Below the pieces are notes generated by a model. That model searched no databases and was not told the DNA's origin. It was given only the letters and a program-made list of their open reading frames with translations. From Candidatus Limnocylindrales bacterium (GTDB taxonomy: Bacteria; Desulfobacterota; Binatia; UBA1149; CAITLU01): 64,000 nt of DNA. Position numbers and translations under genes: made by a program. Shown piece by piece: positions 8,802 through 17,600 of this stretch. Location: contig DASPNR010000031.1 in NCBI GenBank assembly GCA_035626395.1, positions 434,001-498,000 on the forward strand, written 5' to 3'. How positions within the stretch are numbered: position 1 is the stretch's first letter; every line of letters starts with the position of its first letter.

Positions 8802-8847
8802 GGCCAGGCGCCCTCCGCAGCGACTGCGGACGGCGCCTGGCCTTTTT
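8802..8847 (+). terminator. Intrinsic terminator after the acidic lipoprotein gene
   Basis: A GC-rich inverted repeat starts with GGCCAGGCGCC and CTCCGCAG, turns at CGA, and returns as CTGCGGA and GGCGCCTGGCC, followed directly by five T. It lies eight bases after the stop at 8794 and about 110 bases before the next start, so it separates the two plus-strand envelope genes. Confidence 0.9.
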
Positions 8848-8957
8848 GCATCGCCGGAGCATCCGGCGCTCTGCTCGCTCGAATACGCAGCTTCTGTTCT
8901 AGTCCATCGACACCGATATCGCCGAGCCTTTCGCGGGCTGGCAGGAGGACGAAACTG

Positions 8958-10205
8958 GTGAAGCTCATCTTCGCGCGGCGTCTGGTCTGCGCAGCAATGG
9001 TCGTTTCCTGCATGCTCACCGCTCCGGTGCAGGCGCAGCAGGCGCAGCTCGGACACGGAGCACGTTCCAAGGCCGCCGACGGCACCACCGTCATCTACGA
9101 CAAGGTCCGCGGCGTTCACGTCGTTCCCGATCAGCAGAACACCTTCTACAGCGGCGACCGCTTCTACCGGCACATCGAAGGGATCTGGATGACGGCGGCC
9201 GCCAGCAAGGGGCCGTGGGATCTGGCTTCGCCAGTCGATGTCCCGCTGTCGCTGCGCGATGCATACCTGCCGCCGAAGAAGAAGGTCACGGCCAAGCTGC
9301 CCAACGGCATCGAAGCCGTCTACCAGCCCGAGCTCAAGGTGTTCGCCGTGCCCACGCAGGCCGGCGTTTATATCCACGACGGCCGTTACTACCGCTACGC
9401 CGACGGCGTCTGGCTGACCAGCGTCAAGATCGAGGGGCCATGGGAGCTGGCGGCGACGAAGAAGCTGCCCGGGCCGCTCAAGCATCGGGTCAAGCCGCCG
9501 GCAGCCGGGACCAAGGTGACGCTGCCTTCGGGCACCGTCGTCGAATACGACGCCGACCTGCTGATGTTCCGCGTCGTCGGACAGAACGAGGTGTTCCTGA
9601 GCGACGGGATGTTCATCACGCGCCGTGACGGAAAGTGGATGTCGGCTTCCGCGCCCGATGGAAACTACCTCGAGATGCACGCCCAGCGCGTTCCCGCCGC
9701 ACTGAAAGCGCACTACAAGAAGACCGAACCCCGTCCTGCCGCGGCCAAGAAGCCGCCTGCGAAGAAACCCACGACCAAGGAAGAGCGCGAGGCGCTGCGC
9801 GTGGAGCGCGACAGGATCCGCGCCGAGCGCGACAAGCTTCGTGCGGAGCGCGAAGCGCAGCGGCGCGCGTCGCGGTCGCAAGCCACTGCGAAGGTGCGTG
9901 GCGCCGGCGGTGCCGAGAAGAAGCCCAAGCACGGGCCGGGCGCAGCAGCAGCAGCCAAGGCCGACAGGAAAGCGGACGCAGCAGCAGCCAAGGCCGAGAG
10001 GAAGGCGGGCGCAGCAGCAGCCAAGGCCGACAAAGCGGACGCCGCAGCAGCCAAGGCCGGCAAGGACAAGGCTGCCGCGGCAGCAGCAGCGGGCCAGGCA
10101 CCGGCAGCCGATGCGCCTGCACCGGCCGTTACGCCGCCGCCCGCCACTCCGCCTCCGGCGGCGGCACCGGCGTCCGGTGCGCAAGAGAAGCCGGCGCAGC
10201 CCTAG
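8958..10205 (+). CDS. Secreted protein with three GPW repeats and a Lys/Ala-rich tail
   Basis: 415-residue exported protein. Residues 1-30 form a signal peptide ending in APVQAQ. Three repeats of about 80 residues follow, each ending in a similar block: YRHIEGIWMTAAASKGPWDL, YRYADGVWLTSVKIEGPWEL and the degenerate ITRRDGKWMSASAPDGNYLE. Between blocks are VTAKLPNGIEAVY- and VTLPSGTVVEY-like strands, suggesting a triplicated small beta domain. After about residue 255 it becomes basic and helical (KKPTTKEEREALRVERDRIR), then turns into Ala/Lys repeats resembling histone H1 tails, and ends Pro/Ala-rich. AGGAGG lies nine bases before GTG 8958. I do not recognise the family beyond general SH3-like/YXXDGxW repeats; an envelope-binding or surface-sticking role is a guess. 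Confidence 0.75.
   Translation: MKLIFARRLVCAAMVVSCMLTAPVQAQQAQLGHGARSKAADGTTVIYDKVRGVHVVPDQQNTFYSGDRFYRHIEGIWMTAAASKGPWDLASPVDVPLSLRDAYLPPKKKVTAKLPNGIEAVYQPELKVFAVPTQAGVYIHDGRYYRYADGVWLTSVKIEGPWELAATKKLPGPLKHRVKPPAAGTKVTLPSGTVVEYDADLLMFRVVGQNEVFLSDGMFITRRDGKWMSASAPDGNYLEMHAQRVPAALKAHYKKTEPRPAAAKKPPAKKPTTKEEREALRVERDRIRAERDKLRAEREAQRRASRSQATAKVRGAGGAEKKPKHGPGAAAAAKADRKADAAAAKAERKAGAAAAKADKADAAAAKAGKDKAAAAAAAGQAPAADAPAPAVTPPPATPPPAAAPASGAQEKPAQP
9945..10070 (+). repeat. Tandem 33/30-bp coding repeat (AAAAKA-type units)
   Basis: Four in-frame units start at 9945, 9978, 10011 and 10041, of 33, 33, 30 and 30 bases. Each begins GCAGCAGCAGCCAAGGCC or a close variant. They encode AAAAKADRKAD, AAAAKAERKAG, AAAAKADKAD and AAAAKAGKDK in the C-terminal tail of the secreted protein. 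The near-identical DNA suggests recent duplication or slippage, so copy number may differ between strains. Confidence 0.85.
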
Positions 10206-10276
10206 CGGCCGCCGAGCCGGCGCGGAAATCATGAACTGTCGTCGTGGCGACGTGCGCTCGCCACGAGGCGCGGGGC

Positions 10277-11098
10277 TCAGCTCCTGCGCGGCAACCGTGT
10301 TTCCAGGTAGCGGCGCATCGCCGCCGTCGACTCCGCATCGGCGGCCGCGCCGAGCAGCGCATCGCCGTCGGCGAAGCTGGTGATGCCGGCGCTCATCGCC
10401 TGCACCACTGCATTGACGTGCTCCTTGGTGATGACCACCGGCACGGAGGGCTTGGCGGCGACCTCCTCGGCCAGCATGCGCGCTTCCTCTTCGACCCGCG
10501 CTGCCGGCACGACGCGATTGACGAAGCCCATCGCCTTTGCCTCCTGCGCGCTGAAGCGGCGGCAGGTGAGGACCAGCTCCTTGGTCATGGCCGGACCGAT
10601 CTCGCGCACCAGGCGCGGGATGCCTCCCCACGCCAGCGGAATGCCGATGTCGACTTCCGGAATGAACATCACGGTGTCCTCGGCGACCACGCGCATGTCG
10701 CATGCCGCCATCAGCACGATGCCGCCACCGACGCTGTGGCCATGCACCTGCGCGATGGTGGTGGCGCGCATGCGCTCGACCGCGTCGGCCATGCGCAGGC
10801 CGTACTGCCCGACCTCGCGTCGATAGAGCCAGGTGTTGCCGGAGCCGGGCATGCCGGGCAGCAGCGGCGGATCGCGCAGATCCGCGCCCGCGCAGAACGA
10901 CCGTCCCTGCCCGCGGACGATGACGGCGCGTACCTCGCGCTGCTCGTCGAACCAGCGCGCCGCGCGAGCCAGTTCCTGCAGCATCGTGGCACCCATGGCA
11001 TTGAGCCGGTCGGGGCGCGCCAGCGTCAGGCGTCCGACCGCGCCGCGTGCTTCGACGATGATGGTTTCGAACGTAGGAACCTCGGCAGCTTCGCTCAT
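10277..11098 (-). CDS. Enoyl-CoA hydratase/isomerase family protein
   Basis: 273-residue crotonase-fold enzyme for acyl-CoA thioesters. The oxyanion-hole motifs are RSFCAGADLRD (about 66-76) and HGHSVGGGIVLMAACD (about 118-133). At the Glu144 site of rat crotonase it has Val (GGGIVLM), while the Glu164 site is kept in FIPEVDIG. This one-Glu pattern is typical of enoyl-CoA isomerases or other non-hydratase members. ATG 11098 follows AGGAG by six bases. It is convergent with the GPW-repeat gene and divergent from the isoaspartyl peptidase gene. The exact reaction is open. Confidence 0.88.
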   Translation of the reverse strand: MSEAAEVPTFETIIVEARGAVGRLTLARPDRLNAMGATMLQELARAARWFDEQREVRAVIVRGQGRSFCAGADLRDPPLLPGMPGSGNTWLYRREVGQYGLRMADAVERMRATTIAQVHGHSVGGGIVLMAACDMRVVAEDTVMFIPEVDIGIPLAWGGIPRLVREIGPAMTKELVLTCRRFSAQEAKAMGFVNRVVPAARVEEEARMLAEEVAAKPSVPVVITKEHVNAVVQAMSAGITSFADGDALLGAAADAESTAAMRRYLETRLPRRS

Positions 11099-11187
11099 GC
11101 GCCGCTCCTAGCGCGGACGCTGGACGGGCTCCAAAACCACCTCTCCTTGGCTGCCGGGGTGCCGGTCGCTACAAGGGCCGGCACATC

Positions 11188-12144
11188 GTGGCTTCCCGCT
11201 CCAAGACCTCTGCCGTCACCGGCCGGCGCGCGTCGACGGCTGCGCGCGTGGCGCTGGCGCTGCACGGCGGCGCCGGCGACGGCGATCCGGCCGCCATCGA
11301 CGAAGCCGTCGAAGGAGCGCGACGGCTGGCGCTCGCCGAGGTGCTGGCTCGCGGCCGCGCGCTGCTTCACCGGGGCGTCGATGCGGTCTCGGTGGTCGAG
11401 ACGTGCGTGGCCGCACTGGAGGACTTCGAAGGTTTCAACGCCGGGCGCGGCTCGGTGCTCACGACCGAAGGAACCGTGGAGATGGACGCCGCGATCGCCG
11501 ACGGCGCCTCGCTGCGGGTCGGCGCCGTCGCGGCCGTGCGGACGCTGCGCAATCCGATCAGGGCCGCGCGCATGGTCCTGGATCAGAGCCGCCACGTGCT
11601 GCTGGTGGGCGAGGGCGCCGAGCGTTTCTGCCGCAGCGCCGGAGCCGAGACGGCGCCGCCGGAGTATTTCCTGGTCGCGCGTCCGGCTCGTGGCAGCAAG
11701 TCGGGAAACAAGGCACGCATGAAATCGGCAGCGGGCAAGATGGGCACGGTCGGCGCCGTGGCGCGCGATCGCAGCGGCCATCTCGCAGCCGCCACCTCCA
11801 CCGGCGGCATCTCGCGCAAGCTTCCGGGCCGCGTCGGTGATTCGCCGGTCCCGGGCGCCGGCGTCTTCGCCGACGATGCCACCTGCGCCGTCTCGGCCAC
11901 CGGCGACGGCGAAGCGATCCTGTGCGCGCAGGTCGCCCACGAGATCGACGCGATGCTGCGCCTGACCGACAGCTCTTTGCCGGTGGCCTGCGCCGCCGCG
12001 ATGAAGCGTCTGGTGCGAGCGGGCGGCCGTGGCGGTGTGATCGCGGTCGACAGCACGGGCGCGGTCACCTGCCGCTACAGCGCACGCTTTCTTTACCGCG
12101 CATGGTTTTCGGGTGAAGGAGCCATGCGCGTGGCCGTCACATAG
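11188..12144 (+). CDS. Isoaspartyl peptidase / type 2 L-asparaginase (Ntn hydrolase)
   Basis: Self-cleaving Thr hydrolase that removes beta-aspartyl residues from peptides or hydrolyses L-asparagine. The early ALHGGAG motif, FNAGRGSVLTTEGTVEMDA and GTVGAVARDRSGHLAAATST are all typical. The nucleophilic Thr is residue 187 (in KMGTVGAV), exposed after autoproteolysis, and the STGG at its end helps form the substrate site. The later GDGE fits the Gly-rich loop. The start is uncertain: GTG 11188 has only a weak AAGGG upstream, and GTG 11248 just before ALALHGG is an alternative. Length (318) is normal for the family. Confidence 0.88.
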   Translation: MASRSKTSAVTGRRASTAARVALALHGGAGDGDPAAIDEAVEGARRLALAEVLARGRALLHRGVDAVSVVETCVAALEDFEGFNAGRGSVLTTEGTVEMDAAIADGASLRVGAVAAVRTLRNPIRAARMVLDQSRHVLLVGEGAERFCRSAGAETAPPEYFLVARPARGSKSGNKARMKSAAGKMGTVGAVARDRSGHLAAATSTGGISRKLPGRVGDSPVPGAGVFADDATCAVSATGDGEAILCAQVAHEIDAMLRLTDSSLPVACAAAMKRLVRAGGRGGVIAVDSTGAVTCRYSARFLYRAWFSGEGAMRVAVT

Positions 12145-12223
12145 GCCATGGCGCCCGAAAGGGTCGGGCAGCGCTTCGAAGGAAGCGGCTTCCCGGCTGA
12201 AGCTTCTCCGGCTGGCGAGGGAC

Positions 12224-12826
12224 ATGCAGAGAACCACGACCGCCAAGCATGGCCCCAGCGCCTGGTCCCGCTTCTGGGGCGCCGCAGCCGCGTGCGCTTT
12301 CTGGCTGTCTCTGGGCGCCGCCTTGTACGAAGCGGCGGTTCTTGCGCCGCAGTGGGTGAGCTCGGCCGCCGACCTGCGGGCATGGAACCAGAGCGGCGTC
12401 CGTCCGGAGCCGGCGCGGCTGATGACGCCGCTGGCGGCGCTCGCGGTGGGAGCGACGCTGCTGGCGTGGCTTTCGAGCCTGGGCATTCGAAGCAGCCGGC
12501 GCTGGTGGCTGACGCTGGCGTTGGCGTGCGCGTCTGGTCTGGCATGGGCCGTCGTCATGGGGCTGATCCCCGCCGAACGCGGGCTTCGCGGCGCGTCCCT
12601 CACCGACGCGCAGATCGCCGAGCTGACCAACGAGTGGGTGCGATGGAGCGCGGCTCGCCTGCTCGTGCTGCTGCTCGGCGCTTACGCGGCGTACCGCGGA
12701 CACGTGGCCCGCATCTTCGGCGCGGCCGTCACCATCACCGAAGCTCGCGACATGCGTCGCGGAGCCTCGAGGGACTTCGTTTTGAGCGACGAGGATCCCG
12801 ACGCCATCACTCTCGGCGACGACTAG
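12224..12826 (+). CDS. Small multi-pass membrane protein, DUF1772-like
   Basis: 200-residue membrane protein with four predicted hydrophobic helices, at about 15-35, 63-83, 90-112 and 138-155. The pattern YEAAVLAPQW in the first loop and an IPAE box before helix four resemble DUF1772 (anthrone-oxygenase-like) proteins, but the match is by eye only. The C-terminal 40 residues are soluble and acidic. ATG 12224 has GAGG a few bases upstream. It follows the isoaspartyl peptidase gene by 79 bases on the same strand. Function unknown. Confidence 0.65.
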   Translation: MQRTTTAKHGPSAWSRFWGAAAACAFWLSLGAALYEAAVLAPQWVSSAADLRAWNQSGVRPEPARLMTPLAALAVGATLLAWLSSLGIRSSRRWWLTLALACASGLAWAVVMGLIPAERGLRGASLTDAQIAELTNEWVRWSAARLLVLLLGAYAAYRGHVARIFGAAVTITEARDMRRGASRDFVLSDEDPDAITLGDD

Positions 12827-12936
12827 AAGCCTCCGCTCGATACCATTCCGCTCATCGCAGCGGCGGCCAGGCCGCCTCATGCTGCATCGGCATGCGTCTC
12901 GAAGCCAAAAAATAGGGGTTTGCACAGCCCGTCGCA

Positions 12937-12966
12937 TTGACTACAGGCTTTTTTTTGCTGCAAGAT
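12937..12966 (+). promoter_or_regulatory. Candidate promoter for the HU gene
   Basis: TTGACT (five of six bases of the -35 consensus) at 12937-12942 is followed after 18 bases by CAAGAT, a poor -10 box. The spacer holds a run of eight T, unusual in this GC-rich DNA. It lies about 110 bases upstream of the HU start and is the most AT-rich spot in that gap. Weak by sequence; offered because the position fits. Confidence 0.3.
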
Positions 12967-13073
12967 GCACGCCTCGCGGAGCGTATTCCCGAGAAAAGCT
13001 CAAAAATCACCGGAAAATACGCTGGTTCCGCGAAAATGCGGGCCGTCACGCCCGGGAGAAGGAGTAAGGAGGC

Positions 13074-13400
13074 ATGGCAAAGAAATCTGCACCGATCGCG
13101 GCTACGCAAACGAAGAGCCAGCTCATGGGCTCGATTGCGGAAGCCACCGGTTTGTCGAAGCGGCAGGTGGCGAGCGTGATCGAGGCCCTGGGCGATCACA
13201 TCATCCGTCATCTCAAGCCCAAGGGCGCCGGCAAGTTCACCTTGCCCGGGCTGGCCAAGTTCACTGCCGTGAACAAGCCGGCCCGCAAGGCGCGCAAGGG
13301 CAAGAATCCGTTCACCGGCGAAGAGATCATGATCAAGGCCAAGCCGGCCTCGCGCGGAATCCGCATCCGTCCGCTCAAGGCCCTCAAGGACCAGATCTGA
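13074..13400 (+). CDS. HU-family histone-like DNA-binding protein
   Basis: 108-residue nucleoid protein that bends DNA as a dimer. It has the HU core: TKSQLMGSIAEATGLSKRQV at about 13-32, then GAGKFTLPGLAKFTAVNKPA, where the arm normally starts. Next is ARKGKNPFTGEEIMIKAKPA, with the Pro that intercalates into DNA, and finally SRGIRIRPLKALKDQI. The N-terminal extension of about 12 residues and the KARKGKNP variant resemble the HU proteins of several Proteobacteria with short basic extensions. The ribosome site AAGGAG...GGAGG just before ATG is very strong, fitting high expression. Confidence 0.95.
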   Translation: MAKKSAPIAATQTKSQLMGSIAEATGLSKRQVASVIEALGDHIIRHLKPKGAGKFTLPGLAKFTAVNKPARKARKGKNPFTGEEIMIKAKPASRGIRIRPLKALKDQI

Positions 13401-13428
13401 GACCTTCGGTTTGATTCTCTGCGGCGCA

Positions 13429-13463
13429 GCGTGGAAGAGGGGCCCCGGCGCCCTCTTCCACGC
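13429..13463 (+). terminator. Perfect 13-bp hairpin between HU and DAHP synthase genes
   Basis: GCGTGGAAGAGGG at 13429-13441 is the exact reverse complement of CCCTCTTCCACGC at 13451-13463, with a nine-base loop. No T-run follows, so it may be a U-less terminator, an attenuator or an mRNA-stabilising stem for the HU transcript. It ends 24 bases before the chosen DAHP synthase start and would be in its leader if the two are co-transcribed. Confidence 0.5.
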
Positions 13464-13487
13464 GCGGCGCAGGTGCGAGACTCTGCA

Positions 13488-14552
13488 GTGTTCCATCGGA
13501 CCGACGACCTACGCATTGCAGGGCTCCGACCTCTCATCGCTCCCGCAATCCTGATCGAAGAGCTGCCGCTTTCGGAGCAGGCCTCCACCGTCATCGCCGA
13601 CGCCCGCGAGCAGGCCACGCGCATCGTGCTCGGCCAGGACGACCGCCTGCTGGTGGTCGCCGGCCCCTGCTCGATCCACGATCCGGCCGCGGCGCTCGAT
13701 TATGCGCGCCGCCTCCTGGCCGTGCGCCAGAAGCTCGCCGGCGAGCTGTGCATCTTCATGCGCGTCTACTTCGAGAAGCCGCGCACGACGGTGGGATGGA
13801 AGGGGCTGATCAACGATCCCGACCTGGACGGCAGCTTCCAGATCAACCGCGGCCTTCGCGTGGCGCGCCGCGTGCTGCTCGACCTCGCCGAGCTCGGCAT
13901 GCCGGCCGGCTCCGAGTTCCTCGACACCATCAGCCCGCAGTTCATCGCCGACCTGATCTCCTGGGGCGCGATCGGCGCGCGTACCACCGAAAGCCAGGTC
14001 CACCGCGAGCTGGCCTCGGGCCTGTCCGTGCCGGTCGGGTTCAAGAACGGCACCGACGGCAACATCCAGATCTGTATCGACGCGATCCGCGCCGCGCGCA
14101 ATCCGCACCACTTCCTGTCGGTGACCAAGCAGGGCATCTCGGCCATCGTCACCACGCGCGGCAACGACGCATGCCACGTCATCCTGCGAGGCTCGAGCAG
14201 CGGCCCCAATTACGACGCCGAAAGCATCGCCGCGGTGGCCACCAGGCTGCGCGAGCAGAGCCTGCCCGACGGCGTCATGATCGACTGCAGCCACGGCAAC
14301 AGCCGCAAGGACTACAACCGCCAGTGCGAGGTCGCCTCGGCTGTCGCGCGCCAGGTTGCCGATGGATCGACGTCGATCACGGGCGTCATGCTCGAGTCGC
14401 ACCTCGTCGAGGGACGCCAGGACCTCGTGCCCGGAAAGCCGCTCACGTACGGCCAGAGCATCACCGATGCCTGCATCTCCTGGGACAAGACGGTGCCGGT
14501 CCTAGAAGAGCTGGCGGAGGCGGTGCGCACGAGGCGCGCGCGCAGGTATTAA
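13488..14552 (+). CDS. aroG: 3-deoxy-7-phosphoheptulonate (DAHP) synthase, class I AroG type
   Basis: First enzyme of the shikimate pathway: condenses phosphoenolpyruvate and erythrose 4-phosphate. The 354-residue length and motifs match E. coli AroG/F/H: VAGPCSIHDPAAALDYA at about 52-68, RVYFEKPRTTVGWKGLINDP, EFLDTISPQ, GARTTESQVHREL, NGTDGN, ILRGS, DCSHGNSRKDY and VMLESHLVEG. GTG 13488 is chosen because the protein then begins like AroG with the DDLRI segment; the frame remains open back to 13431, through a hairpin. In E. coli the N-terminal segment takes part in feedback inhibition; which amino acid regulates this enzyme cannot be read here. Confidence 0.95.
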   Translation: MFHRTDDLRIAGLRPLIAPAILIEELPLSEQASTVIADAREQATRIVLGQDDRLLVVAGPCSIHDPAAALDYARRLLAVRQKLAGELCIFMRVYFEKPRTTVGWKGLINDPDLDGSFQINRGLRVARRVLLDLAELGMPAGSEFLDTISPQFIADLISWGAIGARTTESQVHRELASGLSVPVGFKNGTDGNIQICIDAIRAARNPHHFLSVTKQGISAIVTTRGNDACHVILRGSSSGPNYDAESIAAVATRLREQSLPDGVMIDCSHGNSRKDYNRQCEVASAVARQVADGSTSITGVMLESHLVEGRQDLVPGKPLTYGQSITDACISWDKTVPVLEELAEAVRTRRARRY

Positions 14553-14697
14553 CCGCTTCGGCAGGACGCCGATCCATCCCGACTCGAACGGCCCTGTGCG
14601 CGGCAGGGGGAAACAGGCGCGCCCCTGGCGATGCCGTCGCCGCGGCGCGATGGTCATTGAGCGGCGCTGTGGTACGCAGGGCGCGCCGGATCGTCCC

Positions 14698-17600
14698 ATG
14701 GGAATCTTCGACCGACTCAAGCCGCAACCCCGCTGGAAGCACCCGGACGCCGCCGTTCGCCGGACGGCGATCGCCGATCTGGATGACGCCGTCGAGCTCG
14801 CGACGCTGGCGGAGCACGACCCCGATGCCGAGGTACGGGCCGCTGCCGTCGCCAAGGTCGCCGATCCCGTCGTGCTCGGGCGCGTGGGCGCCTCGGATGC
14901 AGACGCCGGCGTTCGGGATGCCGCCGCCGAGCGACTGCTCGCTCTGGCCCTCGATGCCGCAAATCCCGAAGCCGCCACCGCCGCCGGCCTGCTGCCGGAC
15001 CTGCGGCGCGTCTCGGTGATCGCCAAGAGCGCTGCAGCCGATGACGTGCGCGCCGTCGCGCTGGCCAGATTGACGGACGAACGCAGCCTCGGCGGCGTTG
15101 CCCGTCAGGCCAGAGTCGAGAGCACGGCGCTCGCCGCTGCGGCACGTCTGACCTCGCCCGAGGAGCTGCTGGCCACCGCGCTGAACAGCGAGCACAGGGA
15201 GGTGGCGCTCGCCGCGTTCGATCGCGTCGTGCAGGCAGGACCGGCGGGCGCCGACGTGGCGCTCCTCGAGACGATCGAAGCGCGCGCGAAGCACAAGTCC
15301 GTGGCCAGACGAGCACGGACGATGCGGCAGGCCATCGAGGACGAGGAGAATGCCCGTCGTGCGGCCGAAGAGCAGAGGCGCAGCCAGGAGGCGTCATTGT
15401 GTGCCGCCGTGGAACGGCTGCGCGATGTTGCCGATCCCGATGGCATCGCCGCAGAACTGGCACGTCTCGATGCGGCGTGGGACGCGCTGGCCAGCACGGA
15501 CGAGGCGGCAACGCAGCGATTCCGTGCGGGCGTCGACGCCGCACGGCTGCGCATGACTCAGCGCCGAAGCGAGATCGCGGCTGCCGCCGAAGAGGCACGC
15601 CGCCGCCGTGAAGCTCTGGCAAGCCGCGAGGAGCTCTGCCGGCGCATCGAAACGATCGAACGCCATGACGGAGGCGGGACAGACGGCGCGAGCGCAGGCG
15701 AGGCCGAAAGCACGGCGACGGTCGAGACCGTTCGAGAGCGCCTGCGCTCGATCGAAGAGGAATGGGCAGGGCTCGCGCCGCTTCCGGGCTACGAGCGCGA
15801 CGTCGAGGGACTCACGGCGCGATTCGAAGCGGCGGCGCAGGCATGCCGGAAACGGCTCGAGCGTGAGGCGGCACTCCAGGACGCCCGCTCCGCGCTCGAG
15901 GCTCTCGTCAGCGAAGCGGAATCGCTTCCGACGCGCGACGGCAAAGCCGCCGCCGACCGCTGGCGGACGCTTGCACGCGAAGCGCAGGTGCTGGCGGCCA
16001 TGTTGAACGATGCGTCCCGGCCGTCCTCCGATCTGATGGATCGTCTTGCCGAGGTCGGGAGAACGCTGGCGGCGCGCGAGACCGAGGCACGCGAGGCGGC
16101 GGCAAAGGCCGCGCGCGATCACGCCGCCAGGCTCGCGCAACTGGTGGCGCGCGCCAGGAAGGCGGCTGAAGCGGACACGATCACCTTGCGCGAAGGCGAA
16201 CGACTGCTGCGGGACATGGCGACGGCCCTCGACAACGCCGGCAGAACCGAGAGGACCACGGACATCGCTGACGCTCTTGCGGTGCTGCGGACGTTGCAGG
16301 ATCCGCTCGCGCGGCGCGTGAAGGAGCTGCGCGACCTCGACGAGTGGCGCAGGTTCGCCAATGCGCAGCGGCAGGAAGAGCTCATTGCGATGGCGGAAGC
16401 CATCGTCGCGGCTCTGAAGGCGGAAGAGGAGGCGGGCGCGGCCAGCGATCTGCCGGCCACCGCCAAAGCGCTGCGCGAGCTTCAGTCGCAATGGCAGAAG
16501 GTCGCCGACGTGCCGCAACAGAGCGCGCAGCAGCTGTGGAGTCGGTTCAAGGCCGCCGCCGACTTCATCCGCAGCCGTTGCGAGGTCCACTTTGCCGAGC
16601 TGCGACAGCAGCGAAGCGCCAGCCTGGCCGCCAAGGCCGAGCTCGTCGCACAGGCGGAAGCGCTGGCCGAGTCCACCGATTGGAGCAAGACCGCAGCGCG
16701 CCTTCGCGAGCTGCAGAAGGCCTGGGAGGAGACCGGGCCGGTGCCCGGCGATCAGGCGCGCGATCTGACGAAGCGTTTCCGCGCCGCATGCAATACGTTC
16801 TTTACCCGCCGCCGCGATGATCTGACCGCCAAGAAGGCGGAGTGGGCCGAGAACCTGGCGCGCAAGGAAGCGCTGTGCGAGCAGGCCGAGCAGTTGGCGG
16901 AATCGACCGACTGGGACGCTGCGGCCGCGGCGTTGAAGAAGCTGCAGGCCGAGTGGAAAGGCATCGGGCCGGTGCAGCACGCCAAGAGCGAAGCGGTGTG
17001 GAAGCGGTTCCGCGCCGCGGCGGACAGGTTCTTCGAGCGATACCACAAGCGGCACGAGCTGGCCGCCGCCGCGCAGCTGGCCGAACGCGAAGCGATCGTG
17101 GTCGCGATGGAAGCGCTCGCTGCGCTCGAGACCGTCCCCGACGATCTGGCCGGGCAGGTGCAGGCGCTGCGGACGACGATGGCCAATGCGCCGCACGTCG
17201 AGGGCGCCGGTATGCAGGCGCTGCGCGACCGATGGACCGCCGCCCTGGCCACGCTCGTCTCGCGCTCGCCTGCCGCCTTCGCGGGCACCGACCTCGACCC
17301 CGTCGCGAACCGCCAGCGCATGGAGCGGCTCATCGCGAAGGTCGAGTCGCTGCTCGGCGAAGACGCGCCGGTGGCGGCAACGGGCAAAACGGCCACCGAG
17401 GTGCTTGCCGAGCGGCTGCGCGCGGCGCTCGAGCGCAATGCGCTCGGGGCCCGTCCCGACGCGACGAAGTGGCGTGCCGCCGCCAGGGCGGTCGAAGAAG
17501 CGCAAGAGGCGTGGCGCCGGCTCATGCGACTGCCCGGGGCGGAGACGGACGCGCTCGAAAAGAGGTTCGAGGCCGCCTGCGCCCGCGTGATGGATCAGGT

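Noticed and set aside
9945..10070. A CRISPR array
   Set aside because: The repeated units are adjacent, in frame and coding (AAAAKA); there are no spacers and no cas genes.
9945..10205. A true histone H1-like nucleoid protein
   Set aside because: The Lys/Ala tail is attached to a protein with a signal peptide and exported beta repeats, so a nucleoid role is unlikely.
8640..10703. 687-residue minus-strand open frame
   Set aside because: It spans a strong terminator and lies opposite three better-supported genes; composition is low-complexity Gly/Arg.
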